Shown in pieces: positions 25,471 through 38,869 of a DNA stretch of 47,208 bases (its first letter is position 1; every line of letters begins with the position of its first letter). Made by a program: the position numbers and the translations under genes. Source of the stretch: Anaerolineales bacterium UBA1429 (GTDB taxonomy: Bacteria; Chloroflexota; Anaerolineae; UBA1429). The stretch covers positions 1 to 47,208 of the forward strand of contig DCTX01000077.1 of assembly GCA_002329325.1 (NCBI GenBank), written 5' to 3'. The notes below the pieces were generated by a model. It was not told the DNA's origin, did no database searches, and saw nothing but the letters and a program-made list of their open reading frames with translations.

Positions 25471-26055
25471 ATGCCGCGCTATGACCCTGACCGGCACCAT
25501 CGGCGGTCTATCCGCCTCAAAGGGTACGATTATGCCCAGGCGGGGGCCTATTTCGTCACGCTGTGCACGCAAGGGCGGGCTTGTCTGTTCGGCGAGGCAG
25601 TGGATGGTGAGATGCGCCTAAACGCGCGGGGAGAGATCGTGCGTCAATGCTGGGCGGATATGCCCATCCATTTCCCCCGTGTGGCGTTGGATGCGTTCGT
25701 CATCATGCCCAATCACGTGCATGGCATCATCGTTTTGGCCGATGATGCCCTGGTAGGGGCACGGCATGCCGTGCCCCTACCAAACGCCGTGCCTGTACCA
25801 TCACATCGTGAACAAATGGAACGTTTTGGGCAACCGGTCGCGGGATCCATCCCCACGATCATTCGATCATTCAGATCCGCTGTCACGTACCGCCTCAACG
25901 CCCTGCGCGGAACACCTGGTACGCCCGTCTGGCAGCGCAACTATTACGAGCACATCATCCGCAACGAGCGCGCTATGATCGCGATCCGTGAATACATCCT
26001 GAACAACCCGATCCAATGGGCCGTTGACCGCGAGAACCCACACCGGCGCGTGTAG
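25471..26055 (+). CDS. REP-associated tyrosine transposase (RAYT, Y1 family)
   Basis: Single-strand DNA transposase-like enzyme of the IS200/IS605-related Y1 family that acts on REP palindromes. The 194-aa protein has the start DRHHRRSIRLKGYDYAQAGA, the HUH motif as H82-V-H84 (IMPNHVHGIIVL) and the catalytic Tyr in WQRNYYEHIIRN (158 or 159). Residues about 95-104 (VGARHAVPLP) are encoded by a 32-bp perfect palindrome sitting in frame within the gene. It lies between the PIN gene and hsdR, so it either inserted into the restriction operon or supplies a palindrome nearby. No IS ends are obvious. No clear ribosome site precedes ATG 25471, but homology begins there. Confidence 0.92.
   Translation: MPRYDPDRHHRRSIRLKGYDYAQAGAYFVTLCTQGRACLFGEAVDGEMRLNARGEIVRQCWADMPIHFPRVALDAFVIMPNHVHGIIVLADDALVGARHAVPLPNAVPVPSHREQMERFGQPVAGSIPTIIRSFRSAVTYRLNALRGTPGTPVWQRNYYEHIIRNERAMIAIREYILNNPIQWAVDRENPHRRV
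25751..25782. repeat. 32-bp perfect palindrome inside the RAYT gene
   Basis: Bases 25751-25766 (TGGTAGGGGCACGGCA) are exactly complementary to 25767-25782. The core is shared with 23192-23219. It is read through in frame by the transposase. Confidence 0.85.
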
Positions 26056-26108
26056 GGGTAGGCCTCCCAGACCCGGGCGGGCCATAGCTTGCCAAGAAGG
26101 ACGATTAC

Positions 26109-29195
<3,087 letters not shown>

Positions 29196-29292
29196 GAGCG
29201 AGGCGTGGCGCCGGCTTAGTGGACATGGCAGCCTACTCAGGGCTACAGAGAGAACGGTCTTGCATCATGTTTCGGAACGTGGAGTGTGGCTG

Positions 29293-32200
29293 ATGAAATG
29301 GATCGTACGTCTGATCGATCTTGTGTGGCGGCTCTTGACCGGTATCCGCTGGAGGGGAAATGCGGCTCGAGAGCAGAAGGACCCAGGCGGCGAGGCTTCT
29401 GGCTCAGCGATTGCACCGTATGGCGAATACCACCTTCGGGACAAGTCGCAGACGACTCTGGTGGCATCTTCGGTCGAAGAGGAGCTTCAAGCGGCGGCGC
29501 GGACGGACGCGCCGGGGAACATGAGCGAACAGCCCCAAGAGACTCTGCTCGATGCCCTCGAAACAGCGGGGGATAGCACGTTGCTCCTGCCCTTGACAGA
29601 CGTCCCCGAAGCGCGAGCTTTGCCTGAGGAACCTGCCAGGGAGCCATCGAGTGATCGCGGCAACCTGGCAGAGCTAACACTCTTTTCCGATGATGAGCCA
29701 ACTCGTACAGAACTTGTGGCGCTTGCGCCCGAGACCAGCGAGGATACGAAACCTACCGAAGTGGCTCCGGTGCTAGTCGAGGTGGAAAGTGCAGGGGACA
29801 GCGAGACTGCAGGTGCGCCACAGGCCGGCGAGCTACCCGAACCAGAGGAGCCACCCGTGGCTGCAGGCGACGAACAAGCATCCGCTGATGTGAGTCAGGG
29901 TAATATGCCGCCTTCGGAGCCGAACGCGAAGCCGATCAAGATTCACGTGGAGCTGTTCATTGCCAGCCGTCTCCTCGCCCAAGAGTCGGAGGTGTTTACC
30001 GCCGATGAGCTCATCGCGAAAGCTAGGGAGCAGTTTGGCGATAGACGGCGAGGCGTGGAGATTCTGGCCAAAGGCCCTTGGCTCGTGGCTAACAGGCCTG
30101 CGAGCGGAACCGCCTATAACTATCTACTGAGAATCGAGCACGCCAAGTTGCGCTGTTTTGATCCCAGCCAAGATTTCGCCTATCCGACTCGCGTAAGGCG
30201 ACCGTATCAGCCCCAGATTGGCGATGTGCCCGAGTCATACCGTGATCTGCTCTCTGCAGACCTTGAGGCAGTCCAGACAGAAATCGCTCCACCGATTATC
30301 GGTCCGGAGCATGAGACGGATGGTCCACAGACACTTGCCGGCTGGGAGCGCCGTTTGCGAGATCGTGTGGCGCGTGTCGCGCTTATCGCCGATCTGAACC
30401 TTTCGCGGGAAGAGACGAAGGCCTTGGCAGATCTGGTAGCAGGCCTGCTGAGGGAGCGAGGCTATGCGAGGGCCACTGCGGACCTTGAGCGGCACTATCC
30501 GCATGTCTTTGTCTGTCTTCTTGCTTTCGAGGGCAGATACGGGTACTCCTCGCGGGTTCACGCATACTGGCCAACGTTGTGTCAGGCTGTGGGGCTTGCC
30601 AGATCAGCGGCAATGATGCGTGACTGGGGTTCTGCTTTTGTTGGCCTGATCGATAGCATTGGCCTGCGGGTGCCGCTGGATTCCGATCGGTATGTGGATC
30701 AGATCTTGTTCCAAGGCGGTATGCCCGTTTCGTCATTGCCCGGCTTCTTCGAGCACATGCTCTACCCTTTGCTGGAGCGCCCCGATTGGTCGGGACTCTC
30801 GGATCGCGCCCTGATCGAGCAATGGATAGACAGCAGTACACGTTATCTCGTCGATCAGCCGATTATCCGTTTCCTGCGCTTTGGGGATGCCGTAGCTGAG
30901 AAGATCGTGGCGGCGTTGCGCCAAATGATTGGGGCCATGGCGGATGAGGCGACGGCTGCCCCCCAGGATAGCGGCGTTCCGGCCTACATCGTCGAGGCGT
31001 ACGAACTCTGGCGCCAGCGCCAGGGCCAGGAGGACCAAGAGCCCGACCCAACCATCCGCCTTCGATCTCCTCATCTAGCCTTGGCCCCGTGGAGTGAAGG
31101 CGTGCATCTGGTGCTGCCATGTCAGACTGTAGCACAAGACCTTGTGTCAGGCGCTATCTTCTGGCGGGTTCTGATCGGAGGCAAAGAGACAATAATCCGC
31201 CCAGAGATAGCACGCGATCGGGAACGGTGTTACGTGGGGGCAGCCGTCAAACCGCTGGCTCGTTACGCCGACGGATGCTTTGTGACCCTTGCCTCAGACT
31301 TGGAAGACATTCGTCAGTGGGAGATAGACCTCGCCGCCTCGGCTGGAAGTGGGTTTCTGGCCTTCGATCCCGATACCGGTCGGCTGCTAGATCGCGGCGA
31401 TCTGCCAGAAAGGGAGCGGGTGTGGCTACTGCTGGCGCCAGGCACTAGGCTTGAGGAATCTCCAAAGGGCGCTGCCCTTATCTGCGAGACACTACCACTG
31501 CTTCCTAGCGATTGGGTCGAATGGCAGGGTGTGGAAGCAGACTTGACGACCGTGTCGGCCATTACGTTCCACGGATCTGCCGGAGGCCAGACTCTGGCTG
31601 TATTGTCTGCCAGGAGTTCCCAGGCCCACCTTGTGGGGGGCAAGAGGCTCGACGTCGAAGGTGCCGCTCCGCTTTACTCGGGCCGCCCGCCCGATCTCTG
31701 GCTCAACCTTGATCCTCAGGAGGAAGACCTTGCTGCCTTGTGGCTGGACGTCCGGTCGGGCCCGGGCTCAGTCCCGTCACTCCGGTTCAAGGCCACGCTT
31801 GAACGCCTCCGCCAACACCTCATCATTTCTGGCCATACGGGAGAACAGATCCGAGGGCTGCATCTGGCTCTTGGTGCCAACGAGTTACTCGGCGATTGCT
31901 CTTTCGGCGAATACACTGTAGGGGTGCACAGCAAGCTCGGCGACTCATCCCTACGGTTTCGGATGGTACCGTTTCTGGAGATAGAGGGGAACGATCGGTT
32001 GCTCTTGCCCTGCCACGAGCAAAAGCCAGAGGATCTCTTTTTGCGGGTTCTCGTCGACCAAGCGACAGACGTCAGCATCCCGGACTCGTTTAGTCTACTT
32101 GGCCAAGAGAAGTGCGAGGCAGCGCACTCGTTCCTGTTGCAGATCCCCGATGATCCGTCAGCAGTCAGCTTGCCTGTGGCCCTCCGTCGCGGGCGCGCCG

Positions 32201-33945
32201 ACTCTGGCCGTGAGGCCAGTATGACCATTAGCATCCCCATCCGCAGGCTGCGTTGGCAGCTCAGGATGACGGGTTTGCGGCGGAATCGGCCAAGCTGGAG
32301 TGATCAGGCCGTTGCTATATCCATGGAGGAACTGGAGCAAGCCCACGAGTGCTGCCTGGTTCTAGATCTTTCCAGCGCGCGCTCTATGACCCGAGCGACT
32401 CTCGAAATCGCGGCACCTGGGAGCGTGCTCCAAGAGCTTTCGTCAGAGAGCTTGGGCAGGCAAACTCGGTTCCGTCGGTTCGACCTGCGGAGGGCTCTGG
32501 CTACTCTACATGAGTCGGCCGAGGGAAGGATCACAGCGCGGCTAGTCGTCGCCAATCTCCGGCAACAGGAAACTCATCGGTTTGTCGCCCTGACCATCCA
32601 TCGAGGCATTCGACTGCAAAGCATACAGGCTCGCCTAACCGAGAAGGAAGGCGACTCCACGCTGGAGCTTCTCTGGGAGCCTGATATTCGCCTGCGATGG
32701 CGTCACATCCGCTTGTGGCCTCTGGCGCGCCCCTGGGCACCTTCCGTCGACGTGTCTGTTCCTGATGGTTGCGAGGGACGTTACGCCTGCCCGATTGAGC
32801 CAGATGCTCTGGCGGATGGGCTCTATCGGGCAGAGCTAACGGTCATTGACCCATGGGTTTCGGTCATGGCCCCAGACGCTCCTGAACCTGAGGCTACCAA
32901 CGCCATCGATCTTGTCATTGGCCGGCCATGTGATCGTCTAGTACAACTAGCCAGCGCCAGTGACCAGCCCGTTGCTGAGTTCTGCACATTGGCTGAAGCG
33001 TTTCTCCTGGCTCGCCTTCTCGGCCAAGATGCTCTTGAGGCAGCGCTTGTGGAGCGCTGCATGAGGCAGATGCACACGGCGCCACTGGGCGTCGCCATCG
33101 CTATGGTTGTCGCCCTTGGCAATCATCCGAAAGCCCCAGCAATGGCGCGCCAGCTGTTCTCGGCTGCACGTATCTATGACGCAATCGAGGGTTTTTCGTC
33201 CGGGAGTCTTGACGAGAGGAGATTCCTGAGTTACCTGCGCCTCTGCCCGAATCCGGACAAGCTCTCCCTGCCATCCCTTGGGGCTCTCTTGGACCTACCA
33301 GAGGGGAATCTGCGCTATACTGCCGCCGGTGCTCTTCTCGATAGAGGGCAGGAATCTGCAGTGCTCCGAGTGCTCGATTGGCTCGCAGAGAGACAGCTTG
33401 GACTGGAAGACGCCGTAAGCCTCTATGGGCACAATCCAACGCTGGCAGCTCGGACCCTCTCGCAGATGCCTACGTCTGGCGATGTCTTCCGGTTGCTGGA
33501 CCGTCTGGGAGAGGCATATCCTGATTCCATCATACGCATAGCGCCGGGGCAGTGGGTGCGTACGCAAGCTGGTTGGGCGCGCATAGAGGAGATTAGGTCA
33601 GGTGAGAATCAAGGGCTGAGATGGATATGGCGGGAGCGCCTGGGTCAAGACTGCCAACTGCACCTGACGTTGCGACCGGGCGAGAAGGATGAGGAGAGCC
33701 TCGTCCTGCACCCTGATGGCACCTTGGAGTTCACTCAGCCACTCTACGATGCACGCAGATCACACCGCTTTGTCTGCGACAAGTGTGACCACTTTGTCTC
33801 GCGCGTTCAGGACTGTATCGGCACCCATGATCGCGAGTGTCATGAGGGAAGAGGGCGTCAGCTCAGGCCGTTGCGGCGGCCCAGGATGCGGCAACATGCG
33901 AAGCTTCGATTCTCGATCAATCGTCCCTCAACGATCTGGGAGTAG
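29293..33945 (+). CDS. Very large DruH-like protein of unknown function
   Basis: A 1550-aa protein with no recognised enzymatic motif. It starts with a hydrophobic/amphipathic helix (MKWIVRLIDLVWRLLTGIRW), then about 180 residues of acidic Pro/Glu-rich linker, then a long alpha/beta body, ending in a Cys pair (CDKCDHF) with further Cys/His. It directly precedes a giant helicase with a DUF1998-type end, 25 nt away. This two-gene arrangement matches type III Druantia (druH, druE), so I propose a DruH-like role. That is inference from context and size only, since no DruH motif is known to me. ATG 29293 has GGAG 8 nt upstream; an in-frame start at 29260 lacks one. Confidence 0.55.
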   Translation: MKWIVRLIDLVWRLLTGIRWRGNAAREQKDPGGEASGSAIAPYGEYHLRDKSQTTLVASSVEEELQAAARTDAPGNMSEQPQETLLDALETAGDSTLLLPLTDVPEARALPEEPAREPSSDRGNLAELTLFSDDEPTRTELVALAPETSEDTKPTEVAPVLVEVESAGDSETAGAPQAGELPEPEEPPVAAGDEQASADVSQGNMPPSEPNAKPIKIHVELFIASRLLAQESEVFTADELIAKAREQFGDRRRGVEILAKGPWLVANRPASGTAYNYLLRIEHAKLRCFDPSQDFAYPTRVRRPYQPQIGDVPESYRDLLSADLEAVQTEIAPPIIGPEHETDGPQTLAGWERRLRDRVARVALIADLNLSREETKALADLVAGLLRERGYARATADLERHYPHVFVCLLAFEGRYGYSSRVHAYWPTLCQAVGLARSAAMMRDWGSAFVGLIDSIGLRVPLDSDRYVDQILFQGGMPVSSLPGFFEHMLYPLLERPDWSGLSDRALIEQWIDSSTRYLVDQPIIRFLRFGDAVAEKIVAALRQMIGAMADEATAAPQDSGVPAYIVEAYELWRQRQGQEDQEPDPTIRLRSPHLALAPWSEGVHLVLPCQTVAQDLVSGAIFWRVLIGGKETIIRPEIARDRERCYVGAAVKPLARYADGCFVTLASDLEDIRQWEIDLAASAGSGFLAFDPDTGRLLDRGDLPERERVWLLLAPGTRLEESPKGAALICETLPLLPSDWVEWQGVEADLTTVSAITFHGSAGGQTLAVLSARSSQAHLVGGKRLDVEGAAPLYSGRPPDLWLNLDPQEEDLAALWLDVRSGPGSVPSLRFKATLERLRQHLIISGHTGEQIRGLHLALGANELLGDCSFGEYTVGVHSKLGDSSLRFRMVPFLEIEGNDRLLLPCHEQKPEDLFLRVLVDQATDVSIPDSFSLLGQEKCEAAHSFLLQIPDDPSAVSLPVALRRGRADSGREASMTISIPIRRLRWQLRMTGLRRNRPSWSDQAVAISMEELEQAHECCLVLDLSSARSMTRATLEIAAPGSVLQELSSESLGRQTRFRRFDLRRALATLHESAEGRITARLVVANLRQQETHRFVALTIHRGIRLQSIQARLTEKEGDSTLELLWEPDIRLRWRHIRLWPLARPWAPSVDVSVPDGCEGRYACPIEPDALADGLYRAELTVIDPWVSVMAPDAPEPEATNAIDLVIGRPCDRLVQLASASDQPVAEFCTLAEAFLLARLLGQDALEAALVERCMRQMHTAPLGVAIAMVVALGNHPKAPAMARQLFSAARIYDAIEGFSSGSLDERRFLSYLRLCPNPDKLSLPSLGALLDLPEGNLRYTAAGALLDRGQESAVLRVLDWLAERQLGLEDAVSLYGHNPTLAARTLSQMPTSGDVFRLLDRLGEAYPDSIIRIAPGQWVRTQAGWARIEEIRSGENQGLRWIWRERLGQDCQLHLTLRPGEKDEESLVLHPDGTLEFTQPLYDARRSHRFVCDKCDHFVSRVQDCIGTHDRECHEGRGRQLRPLRRPRMRQHAKLRFSINRPSTIWE

Positions 33946-33970
33946 TGTGCGCGATCGGAGGCACTAGGAA

Positions 33971-36900
33971 ATGCATCCTCTCGAAGCTGCCGAGCGTATT
34001 CGTAGCGACTATGCCCGCTATCTGCAGACCATTTACAGCTTCCGTGATGGGGATCTGCGCCAATCTTTTAGGGAAGCCCTGCATCAACCGGGTTTCCTGG
34101 TCAAGGGACCCTTCTTGGAGGCTTCTCCCCGCTTTGAAGCGGGCTCCTCCCTAGACGATCTCATCGAAATGGGAATCCTACACGGAGATTTTCGCGAGCT
34201 TTGCTCCGAGGCGCTTCCTCTATATAGAACGCTCTATCGCCATCAAATGCAGGCAATTATGAAAGTTGCGGGCGCGAGGCGAAACGTGGTAGTGGCCACG
34301 GGCACGGGCAGTGGCAAGACCGAAGCGTTCCTAATCCCCATCCTGAATCATCTCCTGGACGAGCGCGAACGTGGAACCCTGAATCGGCCAGGGGTGCGAG
34401 CGCTGCTGCTCTACCCTATGAATGCTTTGGCGAACGACCAGATCCGACGCCTCCGCAGCGTGCTTCAGGCATTCCCCGAGATCACGTTCGGAAGGTATAC
34501 CGGGGAGACCGAGGAGACACCCTCGGCTGCCGAGGATCGCTTTGTTGAGCAGTTTCCAGGCGACGCTCGATTGCCAAACGAACTGATCAGCCGCCAAGCT
34601 TTGCGCGCTGCGCCGCCGCATCTCCTGATCACCAACTATGCGATGCTAGAGTATCTGCTGTTGCGACCGACAGATAGCGAGTTCTTTGATGGTGAGACGG
34701 GAAGGTATTGGCGCTTTATCGTGGTTGACGAGGCGCATATCTACGATGGCGCATCCGGCATTGAGGTCGGGATGCTGCTCAGGCGCCTGAAGGATCGCGT
34801 AGTGCAGAGTGAGCCAGGAAGGCTAACATGTATTGCCACTAGTGCTACATTGGGCCATGGACCCAAAGACGCCGCTCAAGTGGCGGCTTTTGCGACAGCT
34901 CTTTTCGGCGAACCCTTTGAGTGGCACCAGGCGGATACAGGTCGCCAGGATGTGGTTGAGGCAACCTACCAGCCGTGGTCCCGGCCAGAGCATATCTGGG
35001 GACGAGGGGCGCCGTCCCTATATGGACAGCTTGCAGTCGCCATAGATCGGGGGGACACGATCGAGGAACTGGCAGGAATCGCGATCAGCCAAGGCGTGCC
35101 GAGCGACGTTGCAACAAAGGCGTTGTCGCAAGCGTCCGGCGACAGTGGCGAACAGGCCCCAAACAGATTCCTGTACCATATCCTGTGTGGCGACGAGAAC
35201 GTTCACGAGCTTCGACAGAGGCTCCATGCCCCGAGTCTGCTCAGCGAGCTTGCGAATGAACGGGTCGGTGTGGGCGACTCCGACACAGTTGTCGATTTGG
35301 TGCGTCTGGGCGTGCTAGCTCGCGCAAGCGACGGTTCCGCGCCTCTGATTCCGGCGCGATACCATACCTTCGCTCGTGCTCTGGAGGGGGCCTTCCTCTG
35401 CCTGAACGGCGACCACCCTGCTCACAGCGAGCAGGGCAAGCCTACTCTGTTCCTCAGCCGACATGAACGGTGCCCCCACTGTCAGGCCATAGTTGTCGAG
35501 TTGGCCAGTTGCCCTCGCTGCGGCACGACGTATATCGTTGGCCTGGAGCAAGATGGGCACGGCGCGGGAGCTGTACTCAAGCACCCCAGTCTTCTAGCCG
35601 AGGATCTGGACGCGCGAGTGCGCTTCTATGTCAGGGATGGTTCGGTGCATCTCCCGGACGAAGATGAGGCGGCTGTGGATGGAAGCGAACGCCTGTTCCA
35701 GGGGGAAGCGCTACTGCGGAAAGTCTCTCTGTGCCTCGCCTGTGGTTCGATTGCCGATGGAGAGCTCGGCCCAATGTGTGGCTGCCAATCTCGCTTTGCG
35801 GTGCTCAGCCGGGTTGACATCGGGGATGGCACGTTGAGTCGCTGTGTGCTGTGCGGCAGCAGCCGAGGGGGCTCGCCGGTATATCGTTTCATGACCGGTC
35901 GGGATGCCCCTGTGGCTGTTCTGGCCACGTCGCTGTATCAGTTGCTCCCGCCTTCTCGAGATGAGCGGGCTGCAGAGTTGCCCGGCGCAGGTCGTAAGCT
36001 GCTCAGCTTTGCCGATAGTCGCCAAGATGCCGCCTTTTTCGCCCACTACTTGGAGAGCACCTATGAGCAGATTCTGCACCGCGCGCTACTCTATGCTACC
36101 CTTCGCGCCGATAGCGCTGCGCGCGCAGGCAGGCTCCGGCTGCAGGACCTGATTGGCAGGGTAGTGGAACAGGCGGAACAGGAGGGCTTTTTCTCGGCTC
36201 GGCAGAGCTATGATGAGAGAACGCGGATCGCCTCGACATGGCTGATGCGAGAGTTGGTTTCGCTAGATACGCGTATGAGCCTTGAAGGATTGGGCTTGCT
36301 CCGCTTTCAGGTCGTTCGTCCGCAGCGCTGGAATCCTCCTCCGGCGCTGCAGGATTATCCCTGGAGCCTGACCTCTGACGAGGCATGGGAGCTGATCGTC
36401 ACGCTGCTCGACAGCCTGAGGCAACAGGGCGTCATGGATTTTCCGGCCAATGTGGATCCCCGGAGCGCCGCTTTTGAGCCGCGCAATGTTGAGTTGTTCG
36501 TGCGCGACGTGTCCGAGCCCAAGAGCCACGTGTTGGGGTGGAACGCCAGGGCTCGCAGCCGCAGTAATCGCCGGGAGGACTATCTCTCTCGCGTACTGCA
36601 GCGACGACTTGGCTGTGACCAGGCCACAGCCAAGCCCATCGCGCAAGATACCCTCAAAGGGTTGTGGCGCTGGCTCACCGATCGATCATCGTTCTGGCGC
36701 GACTATATAGTACCGGCTAGCGTTCGTAACCTCGGCACGGCGTATCGCCTTGACCACCGCATGTGGGAGTGGGTGCCGGTGGAACACGCCGCGTGCCCGA
36801 TCTATCGCTGCAGTCGCTGTGCCTATGTTGCCTACACCAGCCTGTCCGGCGTCTGCCCCATGTACGGATGTGACGGTACGCTTGTGCGGATAGACGGGAG

Positions 36901-38869
36901 CGACGATGCGTGGGGGCAGAACCACTATCGGCATCTCTACCAGAGCCTGGAGCTCATACCATTGAGAGCCCAGGAGCACACCGCGCAGTGGCGTCCCGAC
37001 GAGGCCGCCAAGATTCAGAGCGCATTCATTCGGGGAGAGGTGAATGCCCTTAGTTGCTCCACAACCTTTGAGCTGGGCGTAGATCTGGGGGATCTGAATG
37101 CGGTTCTCATGCGCAACGTTCCGCCTAGTATCGCCAACTATGTGCAGCGCGCCGGGCGCGCTGGGCGTCGCACCGATGCGGTGCCCTTTGTGCTGACCTT
37201 CGCTCAGCGTCGCTCCCACGACCTATCGCACTATCGGGACCCTGCACGCCTGGTAAACGGGCGAGTGCAGCCGCCTCGGCTGGAGATCGGCAACGAGATC
37301 ATCGTGCGTCGCCACATGCATGCGATTCTGCTCGCTGACTTTTTCCGTTGGGCCTACAGGCGAGAGGGCGAGTGGCGTCGCAGCGTTGGTGCGTTCTTTG
37401 TGCCAGGCGAGGGGAAGGAGACAGGACCGTGCCTGCTCAGACGCTATCTCGCCGAGCGCCCTGATAGCGTTTCCGCAGCTCTCGTACGCGTTGTGCCGAG
37501 GGGCCTTCAGCAGGCCCTGGGAGTAGACGACTGGAGCTGGCTCCCGAAGCTAATTGTTGAGGACCAGTCTGGCATCCTGGACAGGGCCGAACCTGAACAC
37601 CAGGCCGGTTTATTGGACAAGGTCGAAAGTGAGGCAAGTAGCGACTTGGCACTCTATCATGAGCTTGAGGATCGTGCCCGCTGTGAGAGGAACTACTCTC
37701 TTGCCGAGAGCTACAAGCGGGTCGGCATCACCGTGCGGAGTAGGGACTTGCTCGGCTTTCTTGCGTCGCGCAATGTGCTGCCCAAGTACGGCTTCCCCAC
37801 CGATGTGGTGGAACTACGCACGCAGCACCTGCCGGAGCCAGAGGCGCAACAGGTGGAGCTCGAACGGGATCTTCGCATCGCCATCTCGGAGTACGCTCCG
37901 GGCAGCGAGCTGGTGGCGGCAAAAAGGCTGTGGCATGGTGGCGGTATCTACTGTCTACCTGGGCGCAAATGGCAGACTCTGCACTATGCCGTCTGCGGGA
38001 ATTGTGGTCGTTTCCATCGCACCATTGGCGCCCTCGAGAGAACGTGCAGCGTGTGTGGTGAGCGCTTGCGGCAGCGCGGTAGCCGCTATGGCGAGTACCT
38101 TTACCCTGAGTTTGGATTCATTGCGAGCCGCCAAGTCGGGATACCGGGTCAGGCCAAACCTGAGCGCACCTATGCCTCGCGGGTCTATTTTTCTGAATAT
38201 ACCTCCCAAGAGGCGGAATCTCGACTACTTATTGATCGGGCGAAAGGGCCCCTCGAAGCGTCCATACGGTATTCTCGATATGGGCGTCTTGCCGTCGTGA
38301 ACTCGGGATACCGTAATTCGGGTTTTCGCGTGTGCGAAGTATGTGGCTGGGCAGAACCTGCGCCTCTCACTCGAAGGGACGGCGCGCAAAAACGGCATGA
38401 GAATCCCAGGACTGGCCGCCCATGTGCGGGCCCCATAAGTACCTATCACCTCGGTCACGAGTTCATCACTGATGTGCTAGAGATCCGCTTTGCGGGCCGT
38501 ATGCCGATGGACAATGACCAGGATCTGTGGCTATCCGTGCTCTACGCATTGATCGAGGGCGCCGCCCAGTGCACTGGCATTCCTCGTGATGACTTGGATG
38601 GTACCCTGTATCCGTATCAGAGAGGCTGTGCGCCTGCTCTAGTTCTGTATGACAACGTGCCGGGTGGGGCCGGTCATGTGCGGCGCATAGGCGAGGATCT
38701 GCGTACAGTAGCCGAGGCCGCTCACGCTCGTGTCCGGGATTGTGAGTGCGGACCTGAGACGAGCTGTTACGAGTGCTTGCGAAGCTACCACAATCAATAC
38801 TACCACGATCAACTGAGGCGGGGCAAAGCGGAAGAGTTCCTGCAAGTGGTCATCGCTGGACTGCGTTGA
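33971..38869 (+). CDS. Giant DEAH helicase with C-terminal DUF1998-like domain (DruE-like)
   Basis: A superfamily 2 helicase of 1632 aa. Walker A is GTGSGKTE (111-118) and the DEAH box VVDEAHIYDG is near 253. Motifs V/VI (LSCSTTFELGVDLGDLNAVL, YVQRAGRAGRRTD) lie about 1030-1080. There are several CxxC zinc ribbons (CPHCQAIVVELASCPRCGTTY, LCLACGS, CSRCAYVAY, CGNCGRFHRTIG...CSVCG, CEVCGW). The C-terminus is DUF1998-like: LYDNVPGGAGHVRRI, DCECGPETSCYECLRSYHNQ. This layout is that of DruE in Druantia defence; DISARM splits helicase and DUF1998 into DrmA and DrmB, so the fused form favours DruE. ATG 33971 has GGAGG upstream. Confidence 0.8.
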   Translation: MHPLEAAERIRSDYARYLQTIYSFRDGDLRQSFREALHQPGFLVKGPFLEASPRFEAGSSLDDLIEMGILHGDFRELCSEALPLYRTLYRHQMQAIMKVAGARRNVVVATGTGSGKTEAFLIPILNHLLDERERGTLNRPGVRALLLYPMNALANDQIRRLRSVLQAFPEITFGRYTGETEETPSAAEDRFVEQFPGDARLPNELISRQALRAAPPHLLITNYAMLEYLLLRPTDSEFFDGETGRYWRFIVVDEAHIYDGASGIEVGMLLRRLKDRVVQSEPGRLTCIATSATLGHGPKDAAQVAAFATALFGEPFEWHQADTGRQDVVEATYQPWSRPEHIWGRGAPSLYGQLAVAIDRGDTIEELAGIAISQGVPSDVATKALSQASGDSGEQAPNRFLYHILCGDENVHELRQRLHAPSLLSELANERVGVGDSDTVVDLVRLGVLARASDGSAPLIPARYHTFARALEGAFLCLNGDHPAHSEQGKPTLFLSRHERCPHCQAIVVELASCPRCGTTYIVGLEQDGHGAGAVLKHPSLLAEDLDARVRFYVRDGSVHLPDEDEAAVDGSERLFQGEALLRKVSLCLACGSIADGELGPMCGCQSRFAVLSRVDIGDGTLSRCVLCGSSRGGSPVYRFMTGRDAPVAVLATSLYQLLPPSRDERAAELPGAGRKLLSFADSRQDAAFFAHYLESTYEQILHRALLYATLRADSAARAGRLRLQDLIGRVVEQAEQEGFFSARQSYDERTRIASTWLMRELVSLDTRMSLEGLGLLRFQVVRPQRWNPPPALQDYPWSLTSDEAWELIVTLLDSLRQQGVMDFPANVDPRSAAFEPRNVELFVRDVSEPKSHVLGWNARARSRSNRREDYLSRVLQRRLGCDQATAKPIAQDTLKGLWRWLTDRSSFWRDYIVPASVRNLGTAYRLDHRMWEWVPVEHAACPIYRCSRCAYVAYTSLSGVCPMYGCDGTLVRIDGSDDAWGQNHYRHLYQSLELIPLRAQEHTAQWRPDEAAKIQSAFIRGEVNALSCSTTFELGVDLGDLNAVLMRNVPPSIANYVQRAGRAGRRTDAVPFVLTFAQRRSHDLSHYRDPARLVNGRVQPPRLEIGNEIIVRRHMHAILLADFFRWAYRREGEWRRSVGAFFVPGEGKETGPCLLRRYLAERPDSVSAALVRVVPRGLQQALGVDDWSWLPKLIVEDQSGILDRAEPEHQAGLLDKVESEASSDLALYHELEDRARCERNYSLAESYKRVGITVRSRDLLGFLASRNVLPKYGFPTDVVELRTQHLPEPEAQQVELERDLRIAISEYAPGSELVAAKRLWHGGGIYCLPGRKWQTLHYAVCGNCGRFHRTIGALERTCSVCGERLRQRGSRYGEYLYPEFGFIASRQVGIPGQAKPERTYASRVYFSEYTSQEAESRLLIDRAKGPLEASIRYSRYGRLAVVNSGYRNSGFRVCEVCGWAEPAPLTRRDGAQKRHENPRTGRPCAGPISTYHLGHEFITDVLEIRFAGRMPMDNDQDLWLSVLYALIEGAAQCTGIPRDDLDGTLYPYQRGCAPALVLYDNVPGGAGHVRRIGEDLRTVAEAAHARVRDCECGPETSCYECLRSYHNQYYHDQLRRGKAEEFLQVVIAGLR

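Noticed and set aside
33971..38869. DISARM (drmA/drmB) assignment for the large helicase
   Set aside because: Helicase and DUF1998-like parts are fused in one protein and no drmC, drmD or DISARM methylase is present; type I subunits account for the methylase.
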